This document shows positions 1-8,855 of a stretch of 64,000 nt of DNA, one piece after another. This DNA is from Marimonas arenosa. GTDB lineage: Bacteria > Pseudomonadota > Alphaproteobacteria > Rhodobacterales > Rhodobacteraceae. Position 1 is the first letter of the stretch. Every line of letters begins with the position of its first letter. A program made the translations under genes and the position numbers. Under the pieces are notes generated by a model. It was not told where the DNA came from and searched no databases. It worked only from the letters and a program-made list of their open reading frames with translations. Where the stretch lies: assembly GCF_030848945.1 (NCBI RefSeq), contig NZ_JANHAX010000001.1, positions 744,001 through 808,000 on the forward strand, given 5' to 3'.

Positions 1-396
1 TCTCTTGGCCAGGCACTGGGGTACGCTGCCGGCACCTTGAACCCGGACCTTCTCTCCATATCAGCCCCGTTCACCTGCCGCCGCCGCGGGGCCGAGATGA
101 GGATCATCGCCGGTGAGACAAAGCCGAAGCCGGATGCGACCCTCATACGCACGCTCGCCAACGCCCACCGCTGGGCAGCCACCCTTCGCTCTGGAACACC
201 CCTTGGCGAGATCGCCCGCCGCGAAGGTCATTCAGAGTCCTACATCCGCACCCGCGCGCCGCTGGCCTTCCTCGCGCCGAAGATCCAGGTGGCGATCCTC
301 GAGGGAACCCTGCCGCCTGAGATCACAACCAAACGCCTGATCGCACGACCGCTGCCTCTCGATTGGGGTGAGCAGGAACGTCTCGTCGGGATGTGA
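1..396 (+). CDS. Large serine recombinase, C-terminal part (cut by window edge)
   Basis: The reading frame is open from base 1, so the gene starts before the window and the first in-frame start-like codon (position 37) is probably internal. The visible 131 codons match the C-terminal tail typical of large serine (resolvase/invertase-type) recombinases: a CRRRG motif, a segment ending in EIARREGHSE that looks like a helix-turn-helix, then LAFLAPKIQ and a final PLDW motif. The catalytic domain lies outside the window, so activity cannot be judged. The gene points toward tRNA-Ser(GGA), a common integration target, with a repeat-rich spacer in between. This suggests a resident or decayed integrative element at the left edge. 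Confidence 0.75.
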   Translation, partial: SLGQALGYAAGTLNPDLLSISAPFTCRRRGAEMRIIAGETKPKPDATLIRTLANAHRWAATLRSGTPLGEIARREGHSESYIRTRAPLAFLAPKIQVAILEGTLPPEITTKRLIARPLPLDWGEQERLVGM

Positions 397-411
397 CGCG
401 GGTACAGAGCT

Positions 412-599
412 GGTCCCTGTTGAGTGGGAGTGGTTCCCTGTTTGTGGCGAACGGTTTCCCTGATAGGTGCGGAAAAATTCCCTGTTCATTCGGAACAGGG
501 AAATCGCTTCTAACCCACTGGGAAAGTTTAGTGTTTCAGGGGCAAACTGGCCGAATTCACCCTCGGAAAACCACATTTCCCTGTAAATTCCCTGTTTCC
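412..599. repeat. Cluster of TTCCCTG repeats between recombinase and tRNA-Ser
   Basis: The core TCCCTG occurs at 414, 436, 458, 480, 579 and 590 on the plus strand, usually preceded by TT. It occurs once inverted at 495-500. The copies at 478-487 and 493-502 form a perfect 10-bp inverted repeat (TTCCCTGTTC / GAACAGGGAA) with a 5-base loop. I see no convincing gene in 397-773. The open frame at 393-752 has no family resemblance and runs through the repeats. Confidence 0.7.
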
Positions 600-773
600 A
601 CGGAAAACCCGAGAAAACCGAACCCCGCCAAACGCCAAAAAGAGACGGCGGGTAGAAATCGTAAGATCGCGCCGCAAAAGGTGCGTCTACGCAAGGCCAA
701 CGCCCCGCTAACCCGCGGAAACACGGCAGAAATTACCGAGGAAAAGGAATGAACAGGAAGAGACCGGGGTCGG

Positions 774-863
774 TGGCGGAGCGGAAGGGATTCGAACCCT
801 CGAGACGGTTTCCCGCCTACACACTTTCCAGGCGTGCGCCTTCGACCACTCGGCCACCGCTCC
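774..863 (-). tRNA. tRNA-Ser (anticodon GGA)
   Basis: On the minus strand a 90-nt class II tRNA folds. The acceptor arm GGAGCGG pairs with CCGCTCC, followed by discriminator G and an encoded CCA (774-776). The D arm is GGCCGAGTGG, the anticodon loop reads CTGGAAA giving GGA, a long variable arm follows, and the T loop is TTCGAAT. It should decode UCC and UCU serine codons. Its 3' end faces the recombinase fragment and the TTCCCTG repeats. Confidence 0.97.
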
Positions 864-970
864 GCCGCCGGGTTTATCCAATAACGCGGGGGCGCCGCAA
901 GAGGGAATGGCGCGAATTCAATGACACGCGCCCTATCTCGTGACCGAGCGGGCGGCGCAGGTCACCGGTG

Positions 971-1576
971 TCACTCCAGCCGCACCAGGTACTTGAAAAT
1001 CATGTTCTGGGGCCGATCCACGACGTAGCCGTCTTCGACCGGTGTCACAAACATGTCGATCACCTTCTCGGTGTCGCGGCAATTGAACCCATAACTGCCG
1101 CAGTCCACTTTGCATAAGGGGTTGGAATAGGTCAGGCTGAACCGCAACGATGGCTCTCCGGCGAGGATCACGACTTTACCGCGCAACTTGTGAATCACGA
1201 TGCTGCCCGACACCTTGCAGGCGCCGCAGGTATAAGAATAGTCGATTTCTTGCGACGGGGTTTCGGGCATGGCGAAAACATCTTCGAGCCAGGGGTCCGT
1301 CGGGTCCTCCGGCAGAGGCAACACCCGGGGCGGCTGGTCCTTGACGTCCTCAATGTCGTAGAGCCCCTTGATCCGATTGCCTTCGATCACGAACGGCACC
1401 TCGGTGGAAAACGGCTCGGAGGTGCCACAATTCGGCAGCGCCGGAATGCGCCAGCTGTAGACAGCGCGAAGATACCCTTTTCGGCCCGACTCTTCGGTGA
1501 ATGCGGGTGTGCCGAACCCTGAAAAGGCCAGCAAAAGGCCTAGCCCGGCAGATATCGCAAATCGTCTGTTCATCAT
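971..1576 (-). CDS. Secreted protein of unknown function
   Basis: A 201-aa protein. I place the start at the ATG at 1574-1576, not at the longer open frame, because GGGAGGACAGG lies just upstream and translation from here begins with a typical Sec signal peptide (MMNRRFAISAG followed by a hydrophobic run ending near TPAFTEE). The mature part has several cysteines (YTCGACKVSGS, NPLCKVDCGSYGFNC) that could form disulfides in the periplasm. I do not recognise a family. It lies 150 bp downstream of alaX on the same strand and may be its own unit. No membrane anchor is visible after the signal peptide. Confidence 0.7.
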   Translation of the reverse strand: MMNRRFAISAGLGLLLAFSGFGTPAFTEESGRKGYLRAVYSWRIPALPNCGTSEPFSTEVPFVIEGNRIKGLYDIEDVKDQPPRVLPLPEDPTDPWLEDVFAMPETPSQEIDYSYTCGACKVSGSIVIHKLRGKVVILAGEPSLRFSLTYSNPLCKVDCGSYGFNCRDTEKVIDMFVTPVEDGYVVDRPQNMIFKYLVRLE

Positions 1577-1726
1577 CCTGTCCTCCCGTCCGGACGTTCC
1601 GTGGCAGAGACGTCCCGTGGCAGACATGACGGCCAGCGTCCAGCCCGTCTCAGAAATCTGTCCGTCCAAACGGCGGCGTGCAAGAGTTCAGGACCGTGTG
1701 TCGCAGAGCTTTGGGCGGGAACGCGC

Positions 1727-2443
1727 TCAGTCGAGGTGGATGTGCACCCGGCGATTCTGTCTGCCCTTGTTCTCGACCTTGCCAAGGCGTACCCGGCCGA
1801 TTTCGGCGGTGCGCGCCACGTGGGTGCCGCCGCAGGGTTGCAGGTCAATCTGATCATCGCCCTGCCCGATGCTGACAAGCCGCACTCGGCCCGCGCCGCG
1901 CGGTGGCTGCACCGACATGGTTTTCACCAACCCGGGATTGGCCTCCAGTTCCGCATCGGTGATCCAGCTCTCGGACACCAAAAGGTCCCAATCGATGAGT
2001 TTGTTCAGCGCATCTTCCACGGCCTGACGGTCTTCGGGCGGATCGGGCATAGCGAAATCGAGCCGGCCCTTTTCCGCTCCGATCTGCCCACCGGTCACCG
2101 GCAGGGGCAGCACGACTGACAGAAGATGCAGCGCGGTGTGCACCCGCATGTGGCGGTGACGGCGGTCCCAGTCGATCTCCTGACGCACCACCGTGCCAAC
2201 AGGCGGCAACGCCAGCGGCTGGGACGGGACCAGCACGATTTCGTCGCCCTGCCCCTTGACCGTGGTGGCTATCTCCAGCGCCCCGCCCTCCCATTCGATC
2301 CTGCCGCTATCGCCCGGCTGACCGCCGCCCGTGGGATAGAAGACCGACGCGTCGATCACGATCCCGCCCTCCGGCGTGTGGCCCGTCACCGTAGCCATCG
2401 CCCGGCGCAGATAGGCGTCGTCGCGAAACAGCATCCTGCTCAC
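1727..2443 (-). CDS. alaX: Alanyl-tRNA editing protein (AlaX type)
   Basis: This is a free-standing editing domain related to the C-terminal half of alanyl-tRNA synthetase. It hydrolyses mischarged Ser-tRNA(Ala) or Gly-tRNA(Ala) in the cytoplasm. The zinc-site motifs are both present: HTALH at residues 102-106, and CGGTH at 204-208. The FYPTGGGQPGDSG motif near residue 35 is also typical. At 238 aa it has the size of the medium AlaX class. Its ATG overlaps the stop of the upstream mechanosensitive channel gene by 4 bp, so the two are translationally coupled at the end of a long minus-strand operon. Confidence 0.9.
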   Translation of the reverse strand: MSRMLFRDDAYLRRAMATVTGHTPEGGIVIDASVFYPTGGGQPGDSGRIEWEGGALEIATTVKGQGDEIVLVPSQPLALPPVGTVVRQEIDWDRRHRHMRVHTALHLLSVVLPLPVTGGQIGAEKGRLDFAMPDPPEDRQAVEDALNKLIDWDLLVSESWITDAELEANPGLVKTMSVQPPRGAGRVRLVSIGQGDDQIDLQPCGGTHVARTAEIGRVRLGKVENKGRQNRRVHIHLD

Positions 2444-4863
2444 CGCTCGCCTCCCTCGCTATCGCTCTCGCCTGCGGCGAAGTCGCTCTCGCTCAATTGG
2501 CCGGTCCCAATCCCCGTCGGCGTCTCCGCCTTGGCCGCGCCCGGTTTCGGAGTCACCCCGGCGGTCAACGCCTCGGGATTGCGCAACCAGATGTCGCGCT
2601 GCGCGAACGGGATCTCGATATCCTCTTCGATAAAGCGCCGGGCGATCTCGTGGTTCATGTCCGATTTCACGCTCAGCACCCAGTTGACGTCGCGCAGGAT
2701 GGCACGGATCTCGAAGTCGAGCGAGTCAGCGCCAAACCCCTGAAACACGACATTGGGCGGCGGATGCATCAGCACCATAGGGTGCGCCTCGGCGATCTCG
2801 CGCAGGATCGCCTCGACCTTGCGGGTGTCGGTGCCATAGGCCACGCCGACCGGCACGATGACCCGGCCGACCGTGTTGCCACGGGTGAAGTTGGTCACCC
2901 TGCCACTGACCAGATCCGCGTTGGGCACAATCACGTCGGTCCGATCAAAGGTCTCGATCCGGGTCGAACGCACGCTGATGTCGCGCACATATCCCATCTC
3001 TCCACCAACTTCGATCCAGTCGCCCTCGGAAATCGGCCGTTCGATCAGCAGGATGATGCCCGAGACGAAGTTCGACACGATGTTCTGCAGGCCGAAACCG
3101 ATCCCGACCGACAACGCACCGGCAACGATGGCGAGCGAGGACAGGTCGATGCCCGCGGTTGTGATGGCGACCAACGCGGCAAGGAAGATGCCGACATATC
3201 CCACCCCCGAGACGAGCGCGTTTTGCGCACCGGAGTCCATCTTGGTTTTCGGCAGAACCGTGTTTTTCAGCGCGCCCTGCAGCAGCCGCGTAATCGTGTA
3301 ACCAATGACGAAGACCAGTGCGAAGGTCAGAAAGTCTCCGGGCGTGATCGTCGATTCGCCGATCCGGAGTCCCTCCATCGCGCGCAGGCGCAGATCGTCG
3401 AGTTGGGTCTCGCTGACGCCCCAGATCAGCGCGAACTGTGGCGCCGCGAGCAAGATCAACCCCATCCCGGCCAGCACCGGCACCAGCCCTTCGCGGGCTT
3501 CCTCGCGGCGCCGGAGCAGCACGTAGAGCTCGGCGAGCAACCGCTGCACAACAAGCAAGAAAGCCAGCAGCAAGAGCGATTCCATCAGCGCGAATGTCGC
3601 CCGCTGCGACGCCCGGAAATACCCGGCCGCGGCCAGCAGCGGCGCGACAAAGGCCATCGCGTTCAGCCCTTGCCCCAACAGCCAGAACAGCCGGTCTGAA
3701 TAGCTCAGCGCTTCATCGTGTCCCTCGGCCTCTTGCTGTTTGGTGCGCGCATTCGCCCGCAGCAGCGTCCCCAACCGCCAGATCAGAACGCCCCCGAAGA
3801 CGATCAAGGGGAAGAACACCGCCGCCCGGGCTTCCTGTGACCAGGAATCGTATCGCGCGAACGCCCGTAGAATCTCGTTCGCTGCGAGCACAAGTCCCAC
3901 CAGTCCCGTGACCACCCGTCCCTCGCGAAGCTTTTCGGGCGCAAGATGCATCGTGTGCGGCACGGTCACGACCTTTGGAAAGACTCGAACGCCAAGCCAC
4001 ATCGCGATCAGGATCGCGGCGCCGGCATTCAGTGTCGCAGCTAAAAGCGGGTCAATCCTGAGACCGATCAGCCCGGTCGCATAGCCTGCCTGCACGATTG
4101 CATAGAGCCCGACCAACGGCACCGCGACCTGGCCCAGGGAAAGTGCGAACCCGGCAAGCCAGCGCGCCGGTGTCGTCCCGCCGGACTGAACCCGCAAGGT
4201 CAGCGTCTGTACCCAGCGCCGCCCAAGAAGCAAAAGAACCAGCCCGATCGAAACCAGAAACAGGATCGTCGGTAGGCTATCCTGGAATTCCGCCCTCTGG
4301 TTGGGGTTGCGCCAGGCATTGGCCAGCTCGGAACGCGTGCTGAGCAAGGATTGCACCAAGGACGACCAGCCGCGCGCCCATAGTGCAGGGTTGAGCGGAC
4401 TCGGCCCGCGCTCGAGCAGTGCCTCGGTTTCGCGTTCCCGCAGGATGTCATCGATGGCGAAAATCAGAGTCGTCGCCCTTGAGTAAGCCACCTCGGCGGT
4501 TTTGCCTGGCGCCGTCAACTCCGCCAATCGCGTATTCAACTGCTGCCGTTGGGTTGCGATATCCTCGGGTTCGCTTCCTTCTTCCGGTGGCGGTCCCAAA
4601 GCCTTGATCTGCGCCTCGACCGATTGAATGGTCTTGGCGTTCAGTGATTGTGCTTCGGTAAAGCGCGTCCGCCACTTGGCCAGCTCGGCCCGCAACCCCC
4701 GCATCGCGGTGTCCGAAGCCCGACCGGCCTCAATCGCCTCTTCAGCCCGCTGGGCGGTTCGGGCCCAGCTTTCGTAATCGGTAGCTGTCAGCGTCTGCGC
4801 TGACAGGCTCGACACCGCCATCCCGAAGGCCAGAAAGACCCAGAAAACGAATGCACGCATCAC
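2440..4863 (-). CDS. Large MscS-family mechanosensitive channel (DUF3772 type)
   Basis: An 807-aa inner-membrane channel. It has a signal-like N-terminus (to about residue 22) and a periplasmic helical region rich in Glu and Arg (about 25-190, DUF3772-like). About eleven hydrophobic segments follow. The conserved MscS pore helix and beta domain come next (VGIGFGLQNIVSNFVSG, then ERPISEGDWIEV, and VPNADLVSGRVTN). Such channels release solutes on hypo-osmotic shock. The start is GTG at 4861-4863 with GAGGA nine bases upstream. ATG at 4858-4860 is an alternative. It follows cysK by 2 bp and overlaps alaX by 4 bp, inside the trgAB-cysK operon. Confidence 0.9.
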   Translation of the reverse strand: MMRAFVFWVFLAFGMAVSSLSAQTLTATDYESWARTAQRAEEAIEAGRASDTAMRGLRAELAKWRTRFTEAQSLNAKTIQSVEAQIKALGPPPEEGSEPEDIATQRQQLNTRLAELTAPGKTAEVAYSRATTLIFAIDDILRERETEALLERGPSPLNPALWARGWSSLVQSLLSTRSELANAWRNPNQRAEFQDSLPTILFLVSIGLVLLLLGRRWVQTLTLRVQSGGTTPARWLAGFALSLGQVAVPLVGLYAIVQAGYATGLIGLRIDPLLAATLNAGAAILIAMWLGVRVFPKVVTVPHTMHLAPEKLREGRVVTGLVGLVLAANEILRAFARYDSWSQEARAAVFFPLIVFGGVLIWRLGTLLRANARTKQQEAEGHDEALSYSDRLFWLLGQGLNAMAFVAPLLAAAGYFRASQRATFALMESLLLLAFLLVVQRLLAELYVLLRRREEAREGLVPVLAGMGLILLAAPQFALIWGVSETQLDDLRLRAMEGLRIGESTITPGDFLTFALVFVIGYTITRLLQGALKNTVLPKTKMDSGAQNALVSGVGYVGIFLAALVAITTAGIDLSSLAIVAGALSVGIGFGLQNIVSNFVSGIILLIERPISEGDWIEVGGEMGYVRDISVRSTRIETFDRTDVIVPNADLVSGRVTNFTRGNTVGRVIVPVGVAYGTDTRKVEAILREIAEAHPMVLMHPPPNVVFQGFGADSLDFEIRAILRDVNWVLSVKSDMNHEIARRFIEEDIEIPFAQRDIWLRNPEALTAGVTPKPGAAKAETPTGIGTGQLSESDFAAGESDSEGGER

Positions 4864-4865
4864 GA

Positions 4866-5909
4866 TCAGGAGTCCTCGAACACCGTTGGTAGCTCACGCG
4901 GCTCTCGGTCCATCCAGTCCGGCACAGGCAAGTTTTTCTCCTTGAGAAAGGCCGGGTTGAACAACTTGGACTGATAGCGGGTTCCATAATCACAGAGCAC
5001 CGTCACGATGGTGTGGCCCGGGCCCATCTCGTGCGCCATCCGCACCGCGCCGGCAACATTGATTCCCGACGAGCCGCCCAGGCACAGCCCCTCTTCCGCC
5101 AGCAGGTCGAAGACATATGGAAGCGCGTCCTCGTCCGGGATCTGGTAGGCATAATCTGGGGTAAAGCCTTCGAGATTCTTGGTGATCCGCACCTGGCCGA
5201 TACCTTCTGCAATGGACGAACCCTCCATCGCAATCTCGCCAGTGGTGTAGTAGCTGTAGAGGCCAGCCCCCATCGGATCGGCAAGGCCGATTTTCACCCC
5301 CTTGGGCTGCAGCGCCATGCCGACACCGGCGAACGTGCCGCCCGAGCCCACGGCGCAGATGAAGCCATCCACCTTGCCGCCGGTCTGTTCCCAGATTTCC
5401 GGCCCGGTGCCGTCGATATGGGCCTGCCGGTTGGCGACGTTGTCGAACTGGTTGGCCCAGACAACGCCCTCATTGGTGTCCCGCGCCAGCGCTTCGGCAA
5501 GGCGGCGTGAATAATGCACGAAATTGTTGGGATTGCGATACGGCGCCGCGGGCACTTCGACCAGCTCGGCGCCGGCCAGCCGCAGCATGTCCTTCTTTTC
5601 CTGGCTCTGGGTGTCGGGGATCACGATCACCGTCTTGAACCCCATCGACGCGCCGACCAGCGCCAGCCCGATACCAGTGTTGCCCGCCGTGCCTTCGACG
5701 ATGGTGCCGCCGGGCTTGAGCGCGCCGCGCGCTACCGCGTCTCGGATGATCCACAGCGCGGCGCGATCCTTGACCGATTGGCCCGGGTTCAGGAATTCGG
5801 CCTTGCCGAGGATGGTGCAGCCGGTCGCGTCGCTGACCTTGCGCAGCTTGATCAGCGGCGTGTTGCCGACGGCCTGGGCAAGATCGGCAGCGAATTGGGC
5901 GGTGGTCAT
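4866..5909 (-). CDS. cysK: Cysteine synthase (O-acetylserine sulfhydrylase)
   Basis: A PLP enzyme that makes cysteine from O-acetylserine and sulfide. From the chosen start the protein is 347 aa. PLP lysine is K47 in QSVKDRA, the phosphate/substrate loop is GTAGNTG (73-79), and GSGGTFAG is the later glycine loop. I chose ATG at 5907-5909 (MTTAQ) because GAAGGA lies 8 bases upstream. A longer frame reaches 5945. It is 60 bp downstream of trgB. In Rhodobacter sphaeroides cysK next to trgAB is one of the loci contributing to tellurite resistance, so a role in metalloid stress in addition to biosynthesis is plausible. Confidence 0.93.
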   Translation of the reverse strand: MTTAQFAADLAQAVGNTPLIKLRKVSDATGCTILGKAEFLNPGQSVKDRAALWIIRDAVARGALKPGGTIVEGTAGNTGIGLALVGASMGFKTVIVIPDTQSQEKKDMLRLAGAELVEVPAAPYRNPNNFVHYSRRLAEALARDTNEGVVWANQFDNVANRQAHIDGTGPEIWEQTGGKVDGFICAVGSGGTFAGVGMALQPKGVKIGLADPMGAGLYSYYTTGEIAMEGSSIAEGIGQVRITKNLEGFTPDYAYQIPDEDALPYVFDLLAEEGLCLGGSSGINVAGAVRMAHEMGPGHTIVTVLCDYGTRYQSKLFNPAFLKEKNLPVPDWMDREPRELPTVFEDS

Positions 5910-5969
5910 CGGCAGCATCCTTCGGCGCGTTTTCAGCCCTTCCACGTGTAGGCGCTCGATCGGGGGAAC

Positions 5970-7106
5970 TCAAGCGCCCGCCGCCGCCCTCAGCCGATCA
6001 CGTTCGCGTGCCAGCCACAGAAGCGACACAATCAGCGGGCCGTTGTTGGCCTCGCCGGTCTCGATCAGTCGCATCGCCGCGGCAAAGTCGAGGATATGAC
6101 TGCGGATATCCTCGTGCTCGTCCTCCGCCCCGCCCAGCCGCGCAGCTTCATCGGGCAGATCGGCAAAGCCGACAAAGGCATGCAGCACCTCAGAGGAATA
6201 GCCTGGCGTGCTGTAATACCGGGCGATCCGCTCCAGCCCCTTCAGACGCAGCCCGGTCTCTTCCTCGGCCTCGCGATAGCAGCAGGTTTCGGCGTCCTCG
6301 CCACCGTCGATCCGCCCGGCAATCGGCTCCAGCTGCCAGGGGTGTCTGTCGCCGCGTCCGAACGGCCCCATGCGGAACTGCTCGACCAGCAACACCCGGT
6401 CGCGCACCGGATCGTAGGGCAACACCGTCGCGGCGTCGGCGGCAACGAAGACCTCGCGCTCCAACCGCGCACTCATCTCCCCGTCGAACTGGGTATGGCG
6501 AAATCCAACGGTTTTGAGCAGAAAGTACCCGATATGGCTGGACGTTTCGGTTTCGACCTCGACCTCGCCCAGCCCCAGGCCGCTCCGCACGTCACAAGGG
6601 GTCTCCTCGCGCTCGGCCATCAGCGCAGCCGCGGCGCGAGCCCGGATCATGCGAAACCGTGCCGCCGCCTCGACGTCGCTCAGCCTCCCGAAGTAACTCA
6701 TCAGTTCGCTCGCCGCGTGGCGGGTCAACGGCCAGTGCGCGCGCACCCAATCCTCGAGCGAAAACGGCCCGTCCGCTTGCCACAGGCCCGGGCGTGGAAA
6801 GTAGACTCGTGCCGCCACTTCTGTATCGCCGACTGCAACGGTCACATCCCGCAACTCATAGCCGAAGCTCAGTTCGTAGAAATCGAGCCGTTCCAGTACC
6901 GTGCCCGACAGGTTTCGCAACAACAGCCCGTCGGTCCGACCGCCCGGCGCCGCCTCGATCAGCGGAAAATCCTCTCCCGCGGCCCGGCTTACCCGGTACC
7001 CGGCAAGTTCCGCCGGCTCGGGCGCCAGCGCCTCCACCTCCCGACCGGCCACCAGCGCCAGCAGACCAGGGTGCCTCAGCGTCCCATAGAGAAAAACGTT
7101 TACCAT
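5970..7106 (-). CDS. trgB: TrgB: gamma-glutamylcyclotransferase-like domain fused to a Nudix hydrolase
   Basis: A 378-aa two-domain protein. Residues 1-150 resemble the AIG2/gamma-glutamylcyclotransferase fold, with YGTL at 7-10 and a candidate catalytic Glu at 78 in FYELSFGYE. Residues 190-370 are an ADP-ribose-pyrophosphatase-type Nudix domain with a complete Nudix box from G264 to L286 (G264, E270, R278, E279, E282, E283, G285). The pairing with trgA upstream and cysK downstream matches the tellurite-resistance locus of Rhodobacter sphaeroides. The substrate is not known. ADP-ribose or a related nucleotide sugar is likely for the Nudix half, and a glutathione-derived compound is only a guess for the other half. 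Confidence 0.88.
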   Translation of the reverse strand: MVNVFLYGTLRHPGLLALVAGREVEALAPEPAELAGYRVSRAAGEDFPLIEAAPGGRTDGLLLRNLSGTVLERLDFYELSFGYELRDVTVAVGDTEVAARVYFPRPGLWQADGPFSLEDWVRAHWPLTRHAASELMSYFGRLSDVEAAARFRMIRARAAAALMAEREETPCDVRSGLGLGEVEVETETSSHIGYFLLKTVGFRHTQFDGEMSARLEREVFVAADAATVLPYDPVRDRVLLVEQFRMGPFGRGDRHPWQLEPIAGRIDGGEDAETCCYREAEEETGLRLKGLERIARYYSTPGYSSEVLHAFVGFADLPDEAARLGGAEDEHEDIRSHILDFAAAMRLIETGEANNGPLIVSLLWLARERDRLRAAAGA

Positions 7107-7134
7107 TATTTCTCAGCAGCTTGCGCGTCGATCT

Positions 7135-7575
7135 TCACGACCACCGACGATCGACATATTCCGCAATCACGCCCGACAACATGCCGCCTAGCACCAGCGT
7201 CGCGACAATATGCGGATACGCCAGATTGGCGGCGTACTCGATCCCCAGCTTAAAGATCGACACGATCGCCTCGACCGGGCCGTCAAATCGCCGTGCCAGA
7301 GCCAACGCCAGCATCTCGTTGAAGGCATGCGCGAAAAGCACCCAGAACAACGCGGCGGCCATGCCGGTGAAGCCGATCCCCATCGCGGTGACGTAGTCGA
7401 CCCGCAACCGCCGACCAACGACGAACCACCCCACCAGAAGACCGATCAACGCGTTGAAGGGTTGGAAATTGCCCCACTCCTCGCGCTCCGGCATCACCTC
7501 GATCACCATGCCGGAAACCACCCAGGCCAGAATGGCGTAACACACCGCCGCTGCGAGTTTCGACATTGTCGGCAT
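7135..7575 (-). CDS. trgA: TrgA family membrane protein
   Basis: A 146-aa integral membrane protein with about four hydrophobic segments (residues about 5-25, 38-54, 63-87, 112-138). It has the TrgA pattern FDGPVEAIVSIFKLGIEY near the middle. TrgA is known from the Rhodobacter tellurite-resistance locus. Its biochemical role is unresolved. The start codon overlaps the stop of the upstream methyltransferase gene by one base (TGATG), and trgB follows after 28 bp, so it belongs to a tightly packed operon. MSK three codons downstream is an alternative start. Confidence 0.85.
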   Translation of the reverse strand: MPTMSKLAAAVCYAILAWVVSGMVIEVMPEREEWGNFQPFNALIGLLVGWFVVGRRLRVDYVTAMGIGFTGMAAALFWVLFAHAFNEMLALALARRFDGPVEAIVSIFKLGIEYAANLAYPHIVATLVLGGMLSGVIAEYVDRRWS

Positions 7576-8807
7576 CAGGTCGTTCCCGGATTGCTCACCG
7601 TTATCTGCACTACATCGCAGTTACCCCCATGGAACGAGGCGGCGCAAGAGGTCAGGTAGAAATTCCACATCCGACGGAAGCGTTCGTCGAAGCCCATGGC
7701 ACTGATCCGGTCCCAGTGATCGTTGAAACTTTCGTGCCAGCGCCGCAGCGTCTGAGAGTAGCTCTCACCAAACCCGCGCATCTTCTCGACGGCCAGTCCC
7801 GCCTTCACCACCTCGGCCTGCAACGCCGTCTTCGATGGCAGCATACCGCCGGGGAAGATGTATTTCTGGATGAAATCCACGCCTTTGCGATAGACCTCGA
7901 ACCGCCGCTCGTCGATGGTGATGATCTGCAGCGCCGCCTTGGCATCAGGCTTCAGGCAGTCGCGCACCTTCTGAAAATACACCGGCCAGTATTTCTCGCC
8001 GACAGCCTCGAACATCTCGATGCTGGCGATACCATCGAAGCGCCCCGTTTCGTCACGGTAATCCTGCATTTTCAGGTCGACGCGATCTGAAAGCCCTGCT
8101 TTTTCAATGCGTTCCCGAGCAAACTTCAACTGTTCTTCGCTGATCGTCAGCCCTGTGACCCGCAGCCCCCGCTCGCCGGCAGCATATTCGGCGAACCCGC
8201 CCCAGCCGCAACCGATCTCAAGCACGTGGTCGCCGGGCGCCAGCCCCATCTGGTCGACAAGGGCAGCATATTTCGCGGTCTGCGCCGCCGCCAGGCTCTC
8301 CTGCCCGGTCTCGAACAGGGCACTGGAATAGGTCATCGTCTCGTCCAGCCACAGCGCGTAGAATTCGTTGCCGAGATCGTAGTGGTACGAGATGTTTTCC
8401 CGCGCTTGTTCTTTGGTGTTCGAATTCATCCAATGCCGGAAGCGTTCGATTGCGCGCAGGATGCCCTGGCCGGGAAAACCGCGGTAAAGCTCCTCGTTGC
8501 CGGAATTCAGCAGGTCTAGGAAGGCTTGCAGGTCCGGCGTGCTCCAGTCGCCTTCGAGATAGGCGTCGCATAACCCAAGTTCGCCCTCGCGAATGAGCCG
8601 CGTAAACACGTCGCTGCTGTGGATCTCTACCTCCGCCACCCGGCCCGGCGTCCTGCCTTCCGCCCGGAATCGCCGGCCATCCGGTAGTACGAAATCCAGC
8701 CGTCCTACCGGCATCCGCGCCGCGATGTCGAACACATTCGCGAAATACCGCGGCAGGCCCTGCTGGCCCTCTGTCGACGTCAGAACCATCTCCCCATCCC
8801 TCATCAC
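7575..8807 (-). CDS. cfa: Cyclopropane-fatty-acyl-phospholipid synthase family methyltransferase
   Basis: A 410-aa SAM-dependent enzyme expected to modify unsaturated acyl chains of membrane phospholipids. The conserved substrate region ISYHYDLGNEFY is at 139-150, and the SAM motif I VLEIGCGWGG is at 195-204. The block ASIEMFEAVGEKYW follows, as in CFA synthases. It lies 48 bp downstream of the photolyase and abuts trgA. In Rhodobacter sphaeroides a cfaA-type gene beside phrA belongs to the sigma-E singlet-oxygen regulon, and the same pairing here with a matching promoter upstream suggests the same control. Furan fatty acid or cyclopropane product cannot be told from sequence. Confidence 0.87.
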   Translation of the reverse strand: MMRDGEMVLTSTEGQQGLPRYFANVFDIAARMPVGRLDFVLPDGRRFRAEGRTPGRVAEVEIHSSDVFTRLIREGELGLCDAYLEGDWSTPDLQAFLDLLNSGNEELYRGFPGQGILRAIERFRHWMNSNTKEQARENISYHYDLGNEFYALWLDETMTYSSALFETGQESLAAAQTAKYAALVDQMGLAPGDHVLEIGCGWGGFAEYAAGERGLRVTGLTISEEQLKFARERIEKAGLSDRVDLKMQDYRDETGRFDGIASIEMFEAVGEKYWPVYFQKVRDCLKPDAKAALQIITIDERRFEVYRKGVDFIQKYIFPGGMLPSKTALQAEVVKAGLAVEKMRGFGESYSQTLRRWHESFNDHWDRISAMGFDERFRRMWNFYLTSCAASFHGGNCDVVQITVSNPGTT

Positions 8808-8855
8808 GTTTCCGATGAGGCTAGGCCGGTGCCGCGTTTACCGCAAGAATTTCCT

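Noticed and set aside
393-752. 119-codon frame between the recombinase and tRNA-Ser
   Set aside because: It has no ribosome site and no family match, and it is built over the TTCCCTG repeats.
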